A stretch of 17,896 nt of DNA from Actinomycetes bacterium (GCA_025464025.1 JAODBP010000354.1:1-17896), one strand, 5' to 3'; shown: positions 7,542 through 14,598, numbered from the stretch's first letter. The notes: generated by a model from the sequence alone, not told the origin. Translations and numbers: made by a program.

Positions 7542-7570
7542 ACCCTATTTCAAACGATCGTTTGAGACAA
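7542..7570 (-). promoter_or_regulatory. promoter of the aldehyde dehydrogenase operon
   Basis: On the minus strand TTGTCT (7570-7565) and TAGGGT (7547-7542) are separated by exactly 17 bp and match -35 and -10 patterns for the housekeeping sigma factor. The predicted transcription start is near 7535, giving a leader of about 22 nt that includes the Shine-Dalgarno GGGGGAG. The 16-bp palindrome fills the spacer, which implies repression by steric block. Confidence 0.65.
7550..7565. promoter_or_regulatory. TetR-family operator, perfect 16-bp palindrome
   Basis: TCAAACGATCGTTTGA is a perfect palindrome between the divergent tetR-like and aldehyde dehydrogenase genes. It lies between the -35 and -10 of the dehydrogenase promoter and touches a possible -35 (TTGAGA, 7562-7567) for the regulator, so one site could control both. 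The CAAAC-N4-GTTTG form resembles the site described for the TetR-family fatty-acid regulator PsrA of Pseudomonas. A near-identical copy lies at 14414-14429. Confidence 0.8.
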
Positions 7571-7599
7571 GGGAATGCGTCTGATCTAGCCTGCAGCCT

Positions 7600-8241
7600 G
7601 TGGGAAGCGGCTTCCGTTCAAACAGGAGCGAGGGCGGATCGACGCGCGACCGCATGATCGACGCCGCCGAGCGCCTGATCGCGGACCGTGGGATCGGCAA
7701 CGTCTCCGTGCGCGACATCACCAGCGCCGCCGGGGTCAACACGGCGGCGGTGAACTACCACTTCGGCACGAAGGAAGGACTGCTCGAGGCGATCGTGCAG
7801 CTCCACGCCGAGCGCTTCGCGTCCCGCCGGGCCGAGCTGCTCAAGGATGTCCCCGAGGACGAGCGCACGCTCGACACCGTCGTGCGAGCCCTGGTGGTGG
7901 CCACCGCCGAGCTCGCCGCCGACGACGAGCACGGCGGCCGGCTCTTCCTCGCCTGCAAGCAGCGCATGCACGCCGACCCGTCGGCCCTGGCGCTCCTCGA
8001 GCGTTACTTCGAGCCCTACACCACCGACTTCCTCCGGGCCCTCAAGGCGGTCACGCCCCACCTGCCGCGGGATGTCCGCGTGCTGCGGTTCGCCCTGGCG
8101 CGCGACGCCGTCGACCGCGCCTTCTCGACCGACGCCTACCCGGGCTGGATCGAGCGTCGGGTCGGCGACATGTTCGACCACGACGAGTACACCGAGCAGG
8201 TCATCAAGTTCGTCGTGGCCGGCATCGCCGCCGACGCCTGA
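7600..8241 (+). CDS. TetR/AcrR-family transcriptional regulator
   Basis: 213 residues. The N-terminal DNA-binding domain (residues ~15-65) reads STRDRMIDAAERLIADRG then VSVRDITSAAGVNTAAVNYHFGTKEGLLEAIV, with AAVNYHFGTKEGLL the recognition helix and following helix. The helical C-terminal part is the ligand and dimer domain and has no recognised ligand signature. GTG 7600 was chosen because the next start, ATG 7654, would cut the first helix. No Shine-Dalgarno precedes the GTG, and a poor -10 (TCTAGC, 7585-7590) ends 9 nt upstream, so a leaderless transcript is possible. It is divergent from the aldehyde dehydrogenase operon across a perfect palindrome, so it is most simply a local, self-regulating repressor that also controls livK through the second palindrome copy. 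Confidence 0.93.
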   Translation: MGSGFRSNRSEGGSTRDRMIDAAERLIADRGIGNVSVRDITSAAGVNTAAVNYHFGTKEGLLEAIVQLHAERFASRRAELLKDVPEDERTLDTVVRALVVATAELAADDEHGGRLFLACKQRMHADPSALALLERYFEPYTTDFLRALKAVTPHLPRDVRVLRFALARDAVDRAFSTDAYPGWIERRVGDMFDHDEYTEQVIKFVVAGIAADA

Positions 8242-8272
8242 CGTCGCCGTCCGCTTCGGGGCGGGACCAGGC

Positions 8273-8301
8273 CAGCCGTGCTCTCGGCGCTGTTCTCCTT
8301 T
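8273..8301 (+). terminator. possible terminator for the tetR-like gene
   Basis: CAGCCG and CGGCGCTG can pair as a six-bp stem with a 2-nt bulge around the loop TGCTCT (8273-8292), followed by the pyrimidine-rich TTCTCCTTT (8293-8301). It lies 31 nt past the regulator's stop, in the short gap facing the convergent alcohol dehydrogenase gene. The stem is imperfect, so this is tentative. An even weaker stem starts at 8249. Confidence 0.35.
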
Positions 8302-9398
8302 CAGTCGAAGACGACGACGGCCCTCGCCACAGCGCCGGACTCGGCGATGGCGACGGCGTCGTGCACCTTCTCCAGCGGGACCCGGGCGCCGACGAGGGCG
8401 TCGAGCTCGAGCTTGCCGGCGAGGTAGAGCTCGACGATGCGGGCGATGTCGCGGCGGGGCACGTTGCCACCGGCGACGCAGCCGAGCAGCCGGCGCTGCG
8501 GGAACATGGCCGCGGCCGGGATCGAGTACACCGAGCCGGGCGGCTGCGAGCCGACGCACACGCAGGTGCCGCCCGCCTTGGTGAGCAGCAGCGCCTCGGT
8601 GACCAGGTCGGGGAAGCCGACGACCTCGAAGGCCACGTCGACCCCGCCCGGCACGAGCGCCCGCACGGCGTCGGTGAGGCCGTCGGACGAGTCGACCACG
8701 TCGGTCGCGCCGAACTGCGTGGCCAGCTCGAGCTTCGCCGGGCTGGTGTCGGCGGCGATGATCCGGCCGGCGCCGGCCAGCTTGCTGCCCTGCACCACGT
8801 TGAGCCCGACACCGCCGCAACCGACCACGAGGACGGTCTGGCCCGGCGTCACCTCGGCGATGTTGAACACGGCACCCAGGCCGGTCGTCACCCCGCATGC
8901 GGCGAGGGCGGCGACGTCGAAGGGCATCTCGTCGGGGATCGGCACGACCTCGTGGGCCGGCACGACGACCAGCTCGGCCAGCGTCCCGCAGCCGGTGAAG
9001 GGGTGCACGACGTGCCCGTCCTGGTGGACCCGCGCCGACCCGTCGCCCATGAGGCCGGCCAGGCGGTTGCGCCGCCCGGGGTCCTCGCAGTGCACGGCCT
9101 CCCCCACCGCGCACCGGGCGCAGCGACCGCACGACGCGCCCAGGGCCACGACCACCCTCGTGCCGACGGCCAGCTCGACGCCGAGGCCCACCGACTCGAT
9201 GGTGCCGGCGCCCTCGTGGCCGATCAACGACGGGTAGACCGCGGCGTTCGACCGACCGTGCAGCACGTGCAGGTCGGAGCCGCAGATCCCCGAGGCGGCG
9301 ATCTTCACCCGCACCTCGCCCGGGCCCGGGTCGTCCACGACCACGTCGACCACCTTCAAGCCGGAGTCCGGTCCCTCGACGACGACGGCCTTGGTCAT
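8301..9398 (-). CDS. zinc-dependent alcohol dehydrogenase (MDR superfamily)
   Basis: 365 residues from ATG 9398. Catalytic zinc ligands are Cys39 (GICGSDLH), His61 with Glu62 (GHEGAG) and Cys168 (AACGVTTG). The structural zinc lobe is Cys90, Cys93, Cys96 and Cys104. The Rossmann motif GCGGVG is at 193-198, and Asp217 at the end of the second strand (AADTS) predicts NAD+ over NADP+. The full structural lobe places it with class-III-like/aryl alcohol dehydrogenases that oxidise primary alcohols to aldehydes. The substrate is unassigned. It is the last gene of the transporter operon; its ATG overlaps the TGA of the candidate small ORF, itself overlapping livF. Coexpression with the transporter and shared regulation with the aldehyde dehydrogenase suggest sequential alcohol-to-acid oxidation. 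Confidence 0.92.
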   Translation of the reverse strand: MTKAVVVEGPDSGLKVVDVVVDDPGPGEVRVKIAASGICGSDLHVLHGRSNAAVYPSLIGHEGAGTIESVGLGVELAVGTRVVVALGASCGRCARCAVGEAVHCEDPGRRNRLAGLMGDGSARVHQDGHVVHPFTGCGTLAELVVVPAHEVVPIPDEMPFDVAALAACGVTTGLGAVFNIAEVTPGQTVLVVGCGGVGLNVVQGSKLAGAGRIIAADTSPAKLELATQFGATDVVDSSDGLTDAVRALVPGGVDVAFEVVGFPDLVTEALLLTKAGGTCVCVGSQPPGSVYSIPAAAMFPQRRLLGCVAGGNVPRRDIARIVELYLAGKLELDALVGARVPLEKVHDAVAIAESGAVARAVVVFD

Positions 9399-9523
9399 CG
9401 GTGTCCGCCCACGTCGTGACCACAGGTCTGGCCGAGGTGGGCCGAGAGGCCACCGATGACCGGCTCGGCGCAGAGCGCCTCCCCAAAGCCTGTGTTCATG
9501 ATTCCCTCGCTGCGCTCGGTCAT
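9395..9523 (-). CDS. candidate small protein, 42 aa, coupled between livF and alcohol dehydrogenase
   Basis: This 43-codon frame starts MTERSEGIMNTGFGEALCAE and ends HDVGGHR. Its ATG overlaps the livF stop (ATGA, 9523-9520) and its TGA overlaps the alcohol dehydrogenase ATG (ATGA, 9398-9395), so it fills the gap exactly. AAGGAG, inside the last livF codons (about 9537-9532), sits 8 nt before its ATG and is the best Shine-Dalgarno seen in the window. It has two Cys and three His, no membrane segment, and matches no family I know. Roughly 80 percent of third positions are G or C, somewhat below its neighbours. It could be a real small protein, a coupling leader that carries ribosomes to the dehydrogenase gene, or a repeat-derived frame: its second to sixth codons contain GAGCGCAGCGAG, like the repeat at 6036-6047. 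Confidence 0.5.
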   Translation of the reverse strand: MTERSEGIMNTGFGEALCAEPVIGGLSAHLGQTCGHDVGGHR

Positions 9524-10227
9524 GTAGCGATCTCCTTCTGGCCCAGGTACGACGCGAGGACGGCAGAGCGATCGCCGAGCTCGTCGGCCGTCCCCCGCAG
9601 CACCACCTGGCCATGGACCATGACGGCGCCGTGGTCGGCGAGGGTAAGGGCCTGCGCCGTGTTCTGCTCGACGAGCAGGATCGGCGTGGTCGTGCGCACC
9701 TCGGCCAGGGCGGCGAAGACGGCCTTCACCACGATCGGCGCCAGCCCGAGCGAGGGCTCGTCGAGCAGCAGCAACCGGGGTGCCGCGACCAGGGCCCGGC
9801 CCACGGCGACCATCTGCTGCTCGCCGCCGGAGAGGGCCCAGCCCTCCCGCTCGCGCAGGGGCACGAGCGCCGGGAACAGCGAGTACACCTCGTCGAACGA
9901 GTAGCCGGCCCGGCCCCGCGCTGCGGTGGCGCCGACCTGGAGGTTCTCGTGGACGGTGAGGGTCGGGAACACGTGCCGGCCCTCGGGCACGTGGATGAGC
10001 CCCGCCTTGGCGCAGCCCTCCGGCCCCATCGAGCGGACCTCCCGCCCGTCGAACGTGATCGAGCCCTTGTACGGCTCGAGCGCGGTGATGGCCCGCAGCG
10101 ACGACGTCTTGCCCGCACCGTTCGGGCCGAGCAGCGAGACGACCTCGCCCTCGTGCACCGAGATGGACAGGTCGCGCACCGCCCGGATGGCGCCGTAGGA
10201 GACCTCGAGCTCCGTGATCTCGAGCAT
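9520..10227 (-). CDS. livF: HAAT-family ABC transporter ATP-binding protein LivF
   Basis: 235 residues, the usual LivF length. It is one of two ATPases that power branched-chain amino-acid-type (HAAT) uptake; paralogues of the family import aromatic acids, amides or urea. Walker A GPNGAGKT is at 34-41, signature LSGGEQQ at 132-138, Walker B LLLLDEP at 152-158, and the LLVEQN switch at 184-189 has Gln instead of the common His, as is usual for LivF. Its ATG at 10227 shares one base with the TGA of the livM-livG fusion (TGATG) and has a strong GGAGGAGG upstream. The 3' end carries the Shine-Dalgarno of the following small ORF. Confidence 0.95.
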   Translation of the reverse strand: MLEITELEVSYGAIRAVRDLSISVHEGEVVSLLGPNGAGKTSSLRAITALEPYKGSITFDGREVRSMGPEGCAKAGLIHVPEGRHVFPTLTVHENLQVGATAARGRAGYSFDEVYSLFPALVPLREREGWALSGGEQQMVAVGRALVAAPRLLLLDEPSLGLAPIVVKAVFAALAEVRTTTPILLVEQNTAQALTLADHGAVMVHGQVVLRGTADELGDRSAVLASYLGQKEIAT

Positions 10228-12131
10228 CAGACCTCCTCCACCGTGACGCCGAGGTAGGCGTTCTGGACCCGCTCGTCCTCCCAGATGCCGTGGGGGTCGC
10301 CCTCGGCGACCAGCCGCCCGAGCTCGAGCACGATCACCCGGTCGCACAGCGTCGAGATGAAGTCGATCTTGTGGTCGACCACCAGCAGCGACACGCCCTC
10401 CTGGCGCAGCAGCCGCAGGTGGCCGGCGAGCAACTCGGTCTCCGCGTCGTTCAGGCCGGCCGACGGCTCGTCGAGCAGCACGACCTTGGGGTCGCCGGCG
10501 ACCACCCGGGCCAGCTCGAGCATGCGCTGGGCGCCGTAGCTGAGGGAGCCGGCCGGCTCCTCGGCCAGGTCGAGCAACCCGACGCGGTCGAGCGCCTCGG
10601 CGGCGTGGCGCCACCGGACCTTCTCCCGCCGGAGCATGAGCGGCCGCAGCACGATCGACGACAGCACGCCGGTCATCGACCGGTCGGTGGTCGACAGCAG
10701 CACGTTGTCGATGCAGGACAGCTCGAGGTAGCGCTGGGGCGTCTGGTAGGTGCGGCGCACGCCGGCCGACACCACGGCCTTGGCCTTTCCCAGGCGGACG
10801 ACCTCGCCGCCGACCCGGAGCGAGCCGCTAGCCGGCACCACGCCGGTGATCGCGTTGAGCGTCGTCGACTTGCCGCAGCCGTTGGGCCCGATCAGCCCGA
10901 GGATCTCGCCCTGGCGCACGGTGATCGACACGTCGTCGACGGCCCGGACACCACCGAAGCTGACCGCCAGATCGCGGGCATCGAGCACGACGTCGCCGAT
11001 GGCCGGTCGGTCGGCAGCGGCGTCGGGCAGGACCACCCCGGCATGGATCTCGACCTCGTTGGTCGGCTCCGGGTCCTTTGCCGTTCCGATCACCCGGGAC
11101 AGGAACTGGGGCATCGCCGCGCTGTTGCGCCGTCGCCGGAGCTTCCGGGCCACGCCGGTGATGCCCTCGGGAGCGGCGATCATGACGATGATCAGCAGGG
11201 CGCCGAACACGATCGGCTTGAACTCGCTGAGCCGGTGCGAGGCGACGGAGAAGCCCGACCGCCCGAGGTAGTCGGTGGCGTAGACGAAGAACCAGGCGCC
11301 GACCACGGCGCCCCACCGCGAGCCGAGGCCGCCGAGGATCGCCATCAGGAAGATGTAGAGGCCGAGCTGCACCGAGAACGTGTCGGTGCTGAGCGACCCC
11401 GAACGATGGGCGTAGAGGGCGCCGGCCACGGCGGCGAACGTCGAGCCGAGCATGAACATGGCGACGCGGATGCGAAGCGTCGGCAGGCCGAGCGTTCCGG
11501 CCACGATCGGCTGGTCCCGGACGGCGATCGCCTCGCGGCGCACCGGGGAGCGCTCGATCATGGCGGCGAGCACGAGGCAGACGGCCAGCACGGCGACGAG
11601 CACCTTGAACGCGGCGAAGTCGGTCTGGAAGGTCTGCCCGAAGAACTCCAGCGGTCGGATGCCGATCGTCTCGCCGCCCGGGCCGTGGGTGAAGCCCTGC
11701 CACTTGGTGACGATCAGCACGATGATGCTCTGCAACCCGAGCGTGCCGACCGCGAAGTAGAAGTGCTCGGTCCGCTGCATCACCATCGAGAAGACGAACG
11801 CGGCCACCAGCACCGCGCCGATCGCGGCCAGCAGGCCGAGGAAGATCGGGTGGTCGGGGTTCCACGTCGCCCACGCCGAGGTGTAGGCGCCGAGGCCGAA
11901 GATGGCCGCCTGGCTGAACGCGAACTGCCCCGAGAGGCCGAACACGAAGTAGAAGCCGAGCACCACGATCGAGTACACGAGCCAGTCGTTGAACAGGCTC
12001 TCCTGGGCGAAGCCCGAGGTGCGGGTGTTGCGGTAGAGGACGACCCCGAGGATCACCACCACCACCGACAGGTAGGGCATGCCCCGGTAGATCGGGGGCT
12101 TCACCCGGTCGAGGCGCTCAGAGGCGGCCAT
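10227..12131 (-). CDS. HAAT-family ABC transporter permease-ATPase fusion (LivM-LivG)
   Basis: 634 residues joining two proteins that are separate in E. coli. Residues ~1-335 are a LivM permease with about eight to ten hydrophobic segments and the [19 protein letters not shown] signature (65-83). A charged linker ([12 protein letters not shown], then ~360-380) leads to a LivG ATPase: Walker A GPNGCGKS at 415-422, variant signature LSYGAQR at 530-536, Walker B VVLLDEP at 550-556 and switch His587 (VVDHK). Such fusions occur widely in actinobacteria. ATG 12131 lies 14 nt inside the 3' end of livH and the stop shares a base with the livF start, so all are cotranslated. The fusion fixes permease-to-ATPase stoichiometry; LivF would supply the second ATPase. 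Confidence 0.94.
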   Translation of the reverse strand: MAASERLDRVKPPIYRGMPYLSVVVVILGVVLYRNTRTSGFAQESLFNDWLVYSIVVLGFYFVFGLSGQFAFSQAAIFGLGAYTSAWATWNPDHPIFLGLLAAIGAVLVAAFVFSMVMQRTEHFYFAVGTLGLQSIIVLIVTKWQGFTHGPGGETIGIRPLEFFGQTFQTDFAAFKVLVAVLAVCLVLAAMIERSPVRREAIAVRDQPIVAGTLGLPTLRIRVAMFMLGSTFAAVAGALYAHRSGSLSTDTFSVQLGLYIFLMAILGGLGSRWGAVVGAWFFVYATDYLGRSGFSVASHRLSEFKPIVFGALLIIVMIAAPEGITGVARKLRRRRNSAAMPQFLSRVIGTAKDPEPTNEVEIHAGVVLPDAAADRPAIGDVVLDARDLAVSFGGVRAVDDVSITVRQGEILGLIGPNGCGKSTTLNAITGVVPASGSLRVGGEVVRLGKAKAVVSAGVRRTYQTPQRYLELSCIDNVLLSTTDRSMTGVLSSIVLRPLMLRREKVRWRHAAEALDRVGLLDLAEEPAGSLSYGAQRMLELARVVAGDPKVVLLDEPSAGLNDAETELLAGHLRLLRQEGVSLLVVDHKIDFISTLCDRVIVLELGRLVAEGDPHGIWEDERVQNAYLGVTVEEV

Positions 12132-13011
12132 GGGCGGACCTCCTCCCGAACAGCCCCTGCGGGCTGATGGCGATCACGCCGAGGATCAGGACGAAGGGCA
12201 ACAGGCTCTGGTAGTCGCGCCACCAGTAGCTGCCGATCACGTACTGCACGACCCCGATGAGGAACCCGCCGACGACCACACCGCCCAGGCTCCCGAACCC
12301 GCCGAGGATGGCGGCGTAGAAGGCGCCCAGCATGATGAGGAAGCCGAAGCCGGGGGTGATGCTGCCGACCGGGGCGACGAGCACGCCGGCCAGCCCGGCC
12401 AGCGAGCCGGCGAGGCCGAAGGCGATGATCGACAGCCGCCCGACGGGCACGCCGTAGAGCTGGGCCGTCTCCCGGTCCGACGCCACGGCCCGCACCTGCC
12501 GGCCGAACTGCGTCCGGCCGAAGAGCAGCATCATCAGGCCGGTGGCCACCAGCGTGACCACGAGGATCAGCACCCGCTGCCACGGGATGACCGCACCCAT
12601 GAGGGTGAAGCGGCCCGAGATCAGCGGGTCGAGGCCCTTGGGCTCGGCGCCGAAGAACAGGTTGATCAGCGTGATGACGATCTCGCTGATGCCGAACGTG
12701 GCGATCACCACGACGTGGATCGACCGGCCGCGCAGGGGCCGGTAGGCGATGCGCTCGGAGGCCACGCCGACCACGAACATGGCGAGCACGGCGAAGAGGT
12801 AGGCCAACAAGATGGGCCAGCCCTGCTCCCGGCTGCCCCAGTACGCGAGGTAGGCGCCGAGGGAGATGAACGCCCCCTGGGCGAAGCTGATCACGCCCGT
12901 GGCCTTGTAGGTGAGCAGGAAGCCGAGCGCGGCGAGGGCGGTGATGCTGCCCTCGGAGATCGCCGTCGACAGGTAGCTGATGAAGTCCGATGTGGCGCTG
13001 GCCAGGATCAC
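12118..13011 (-). CDS. livH: HAAT-family ABC transporter permease LivH
   Basis: 297 residues, almost wholly hydrophobic helices, matching LivH in length. The family motif GVISFAQGAFISLGAYLAY (39-57) and the loop ASDRETAQLYGV that contacts the ATPase are present. The start is GTG at 13011, with a GGGGGGA Shine-Dalgarno about 6-10 nt upstream. It follows livK after a 109-nt gap containing a strong hairpin, and its 3' end overlaps the livM-livG start by 14 nt. It pairs with the LivM half of the fusion to form the membrane channel. Confidence 0.94.
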   Translation of the reverse strand: MILASATSDFISYLSTAISEGSITALAALGFLLTYKATGVISFAQGAFISLGAYLAYWGSREQGWPILLAYLFAVLAMFVVGVASERIAYRPLRGRSIHVVVIATFGISEIVITLINLFFGAEPKGLDPLISGRFTLMGAVIPWQRVLILVVTLVATGLMMLLFGRTQFGRQVRAVASDRETAQLYGVPVGRLSIIAFGLAGSLAGLAGVLVAPVGSITPGFGFLIMLGAFYAAILGGFGSLGGVVVGGFLIGVVQYVIGSYWWRDYQSLLPFVLILGVIAISPQGLFGRRSAHGRL

Positions 13012-13058
13012 CGGCCGTCCCCCCTGGGTCTGTTCGTCGTCGGTGCCGGAACAGCGGA

Positions 13059-13089
13059 CGCGGCGCCCGGGGCATGCCCGGGCGCCGCG
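13059..13089 (-). other. strong intercistronic RNA hairpin between livK and livH
   Basis: A perfect 13-bp stem, CGCGGCGCCCGGG with CCCGGGCGCCGCG (13059-13071 and 13077-13089), closes a 5-nt loop. No T-run follows on the minus strand, so it is not a canonical terminator. Its place just after the binding-protein gene is where hairpins commonly protect the upstream mRNA from 3' exonucleases or attenuate readthrough, giving more binding protein than permease. Confidence 0.8.
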
Positions 13090-13120
13090 CTCGCGACAAA
13101 GCGGTGCTGCGCTCCTACCC

Positions 13121-14338
13121 CTAGAGGTCGACCTTCTTCACGACCTTGGGCGTGCCAGTCGAGTCGAACGTCTCGAGCACGGCGCTCTGCGAGAAGCCGT
13201 TGCCCTCGTCCGCCTTGTAGTGCACGCAGGCACCCTCGTAGTCGACGCTCTTCAGCGCCTCGGCGATGGCGTCCTTGTCGTTCGAGCCAGCCTTCTCGAC
13301 GGCCTGCTTGATGATCGACAGCGAGTCGTAGGCCTGGGCCGCCGAGTACGACGGGTTCTTGTTGAACTTGGCCTTGTAGGCCGCCAGGAAGTCAGCGGCC
13401 TGCGACTCGACGGCCGGGGCGCAGTCGTCGAAGCCGTAGAGGTTCTTGATGGCGTCGGCGTTGACCGAACCGGTGGCGGTGGCCAGGCCGGCGATGGCAC
13501 CGGTCATGATCGGCACGTTCAGGCCGTTGTCGGCCATCTGGTTGAAGAGCACGACACCGGTGTTCGGGAACGTGAAGGCGACGATCCCGTCGACGCCCTT
13601 GTTCTTCAGGCCGAGGACCTTCGAGGTCAGGTTGGTGTCGGTGACCTCGTGGGTCTCGGTGTCGACGACGGTGCCGCCGGCGGCCTCGATGGCCGGCTTG
13701 GCCGCCGCGCAGCCCTGCTGGCCGAAGGTCTGGTTCACGCAGACCAGGCCGATCTTCTTCTTGCCGAGCGTCTTCACCAGGTAGTCGACCTGGGCCTGCG
13801 TCGTGCCGGTCGTGCGGGGCCGGATGAGGAAGCCGTACTTGTTGCCGACCGACTGCGGCGCGCCGAGGAAGGCGTTGGGCGGCGACGAGAAGTAGATGAA
13901 CGGCGTGGCGGCCCGGAGGATCTCCGGGGCCAGGGCCACGACGGTGGCCGAGTTCGGGAAGCCCATCATCACGTCGGGGTGCTTGTCGACGGCCCCGAGG
14001 AACTGGTTCTTGGCCTGGGCGTTGTCGGTCGGGTTGACCGGCACGCGCTCGAAGTCGACCTGCTGGCCGCAGATGCCGCCCTCGTCGTTGATCTTCTGGA
14101 CGCCGAGCTCCCAGCCGTTGGCGTAGTAGGGCACGGCCTGGGCGCCTTCGCCGGTGGTCTCGGCCATGCCGATGATCTTCAGCGGTGCGTCGAGCTTGCA
14201 GGTGCCGTCGCCGCCCGGTGCCGCGGTGGAATCGGTCGACGCGTTGGTGGCGCCGTCGGTCTTCTTGTCATCCCCACCACACGCGGCGGCGACCAGCGCC
14301 AGCACGCACAGCAGGAGCGCGAAACGCTTCAGCTTCAC
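13121..14338 (-). CDS. livK: HAAT-family ABC transporter substrate-binding lipoprotein (LivK-like)
   Basis: 405 residues. The N-terminus MKLKRFALLLCVLALVAAAC is a lipoprotein signal with lipobox VAAAC and lipidated Cys20, followed by a charged, Gly/Thr/Ser-rich tether (to ~45). The rest is a two-lobed periplasmic-binding type I fold (LKIIGMAETTGEGA...; GKKKIGLVCVNQTFGQQG; AAQAYDSLSIIKQAVEKAG). Family ligands include branched-chain amino acids, amides, urea and aromatic acids; the ligand here cannot be read from sequence, but the operon partners point away from amino acids. The start is GTG 14338 with GGGGGA about 7 nt upstream. First gene of the transporter operon, with an operator-rich promoter. 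Confidence 0.94.
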   Translation of the reverse strand: MKLKRFALLLCVLALVAAACGGDDKKTDGATNASTDSTAAPGGDGTCKLDAPLKIIGMAETTGEGAQAVPYYANGWELGVQKINDEGGICGQQVDFERVPVNPTDNAQAKNQFLGAVDKHPDVMMGFPNSATVVALAPEILRAATPFIYFSSPPNAFLGAPQSVGNKYGFLIRPRTTGTTQAQVDYLVKTLGKKKIGLVCVNQTFGQQGCAAAKPAIEAAGGTVVDTETHEVTDTNLTSKVLGLKNKGVDGIVAFTFPNTGVVLFNQMADNGLNVPIMTGAIAGLATATGSVNADAIKNLYGFDDCAPAVESQAADFLAAYKAKFNKNPSYSAAQAYDSLSIIKQAVEKAGSNDKDAIAEALKSVDYEGACVHYKADEGNGFSQSAVLETFDSTGTPKVVKKVDL

Positions 14339-14362
14339 TGAAATCCCCCAAAGTGTCGGTTC

Positions 14363-14379
14363 CCCGCCGAATGGGCGGG
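14363..14379 (-). other. small hairpin in the livK mRNA leader
   Basis: CCCGCC (14363-14368) pairs with GGCGGG (14374-14379) around a 5-nt loop, between the predicted transcription start (near 14380) and the GGGGGA ribosome site (about 14345). It may stabilise the leader. Too small to call a riboswitch. Confidence 0.4.
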
Positions 14380-14387
14380 CCCCGCTG

Positions 14388-14417
14388 AACGTACGAGCCG
14401 AGGCTCGTCACGGTCAA
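14388..14417 (-). promoter_or_regulatory. promoter of the livK transporter operon
   Basis: On the minus strand TTGACC (14417-14412) and TACGTT (14393-14388) are 18 bp apart, good -35 and -10 matches. The 16-bp spacer palindrome ACGAGCC-GA-GGCTCGT (14393-14408) lies between them, touching the last base of the -10. The -35 overlaps the TetR-type palindrome, implying repression when that site is occupied. The predicted leader is about 40 nt. Confidence 0.62.
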
Positions 14418-14429
14418 ACGGCTGTTTGA
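14414..14429. promoter_or_regulatory. second TetR-family operator copy at the livK promoter
   Basis: TCAAACGGCTGTTTGA keeps both six-base arms of the 7550-7565 palindrome (TCAAAC and GTTTGA) with the same 4-nt spacing; only the centre differs (GGCT against GATC). It overlaps the livK -35. The shared site indicates control by the same local TetR-type protein. Confidence 0.75.
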
Positions 14430-14431
14430 AC

Positions 14432-14450
14432 TGCGTGAATGATTCACGCA
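14432..14450. promoter_or_regulatory. adjacent 19-bp palindrome upstream of the livK promoter
   Basis: TGCGTGAATGATTCACGCA has perfect 8-bp arms around a 3-nt centre and lies 2 bp upstream of the TetR-type site. The arms are unrelated to TCAAAC, so a different regulator is likely. Position just upstream of the -35 would suit an activator. No candidate regulator gene other than the TetR protein is in the window. Confidence 0.6.
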
Positions 14451-14598
14451 CCCGAGACTGTACGCATCAGACTCGGCATGCCGCTGGCATGTCGACATCG
14501 CAGTTCGCTACCGGGCCGTCGCTGACCTCTTCGATGACCGGGTTCGCGGGGTTCCCGCCGATGGCTGGGATCGACCGGCTCGGGCCGGCCAACAGGGG
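14451..14598. other. intergenic stretch between the livK promoter and mutM
   Basis: Together with the livK promoter this makes a 260-nt gap without a supported gene. It holds several short dyads: CATGCC-GCT-GGCATG (14477-14491), GCGGG-GTT-CCCGC (14546-14558) and CCGGC-TCGG-GCCGG (14575-14588). The last lies just beyond the mutM stop and could help end that transcript, but no T-run follows. No convincing coding sequence is visible. Confidence 0.4.

Noticed and set aside
7618..7623. Third TCAAAC half-site within the tetR coding start
   Set aside because: Only one arm is present; the partner GTTTGA is missing at the required spacing.
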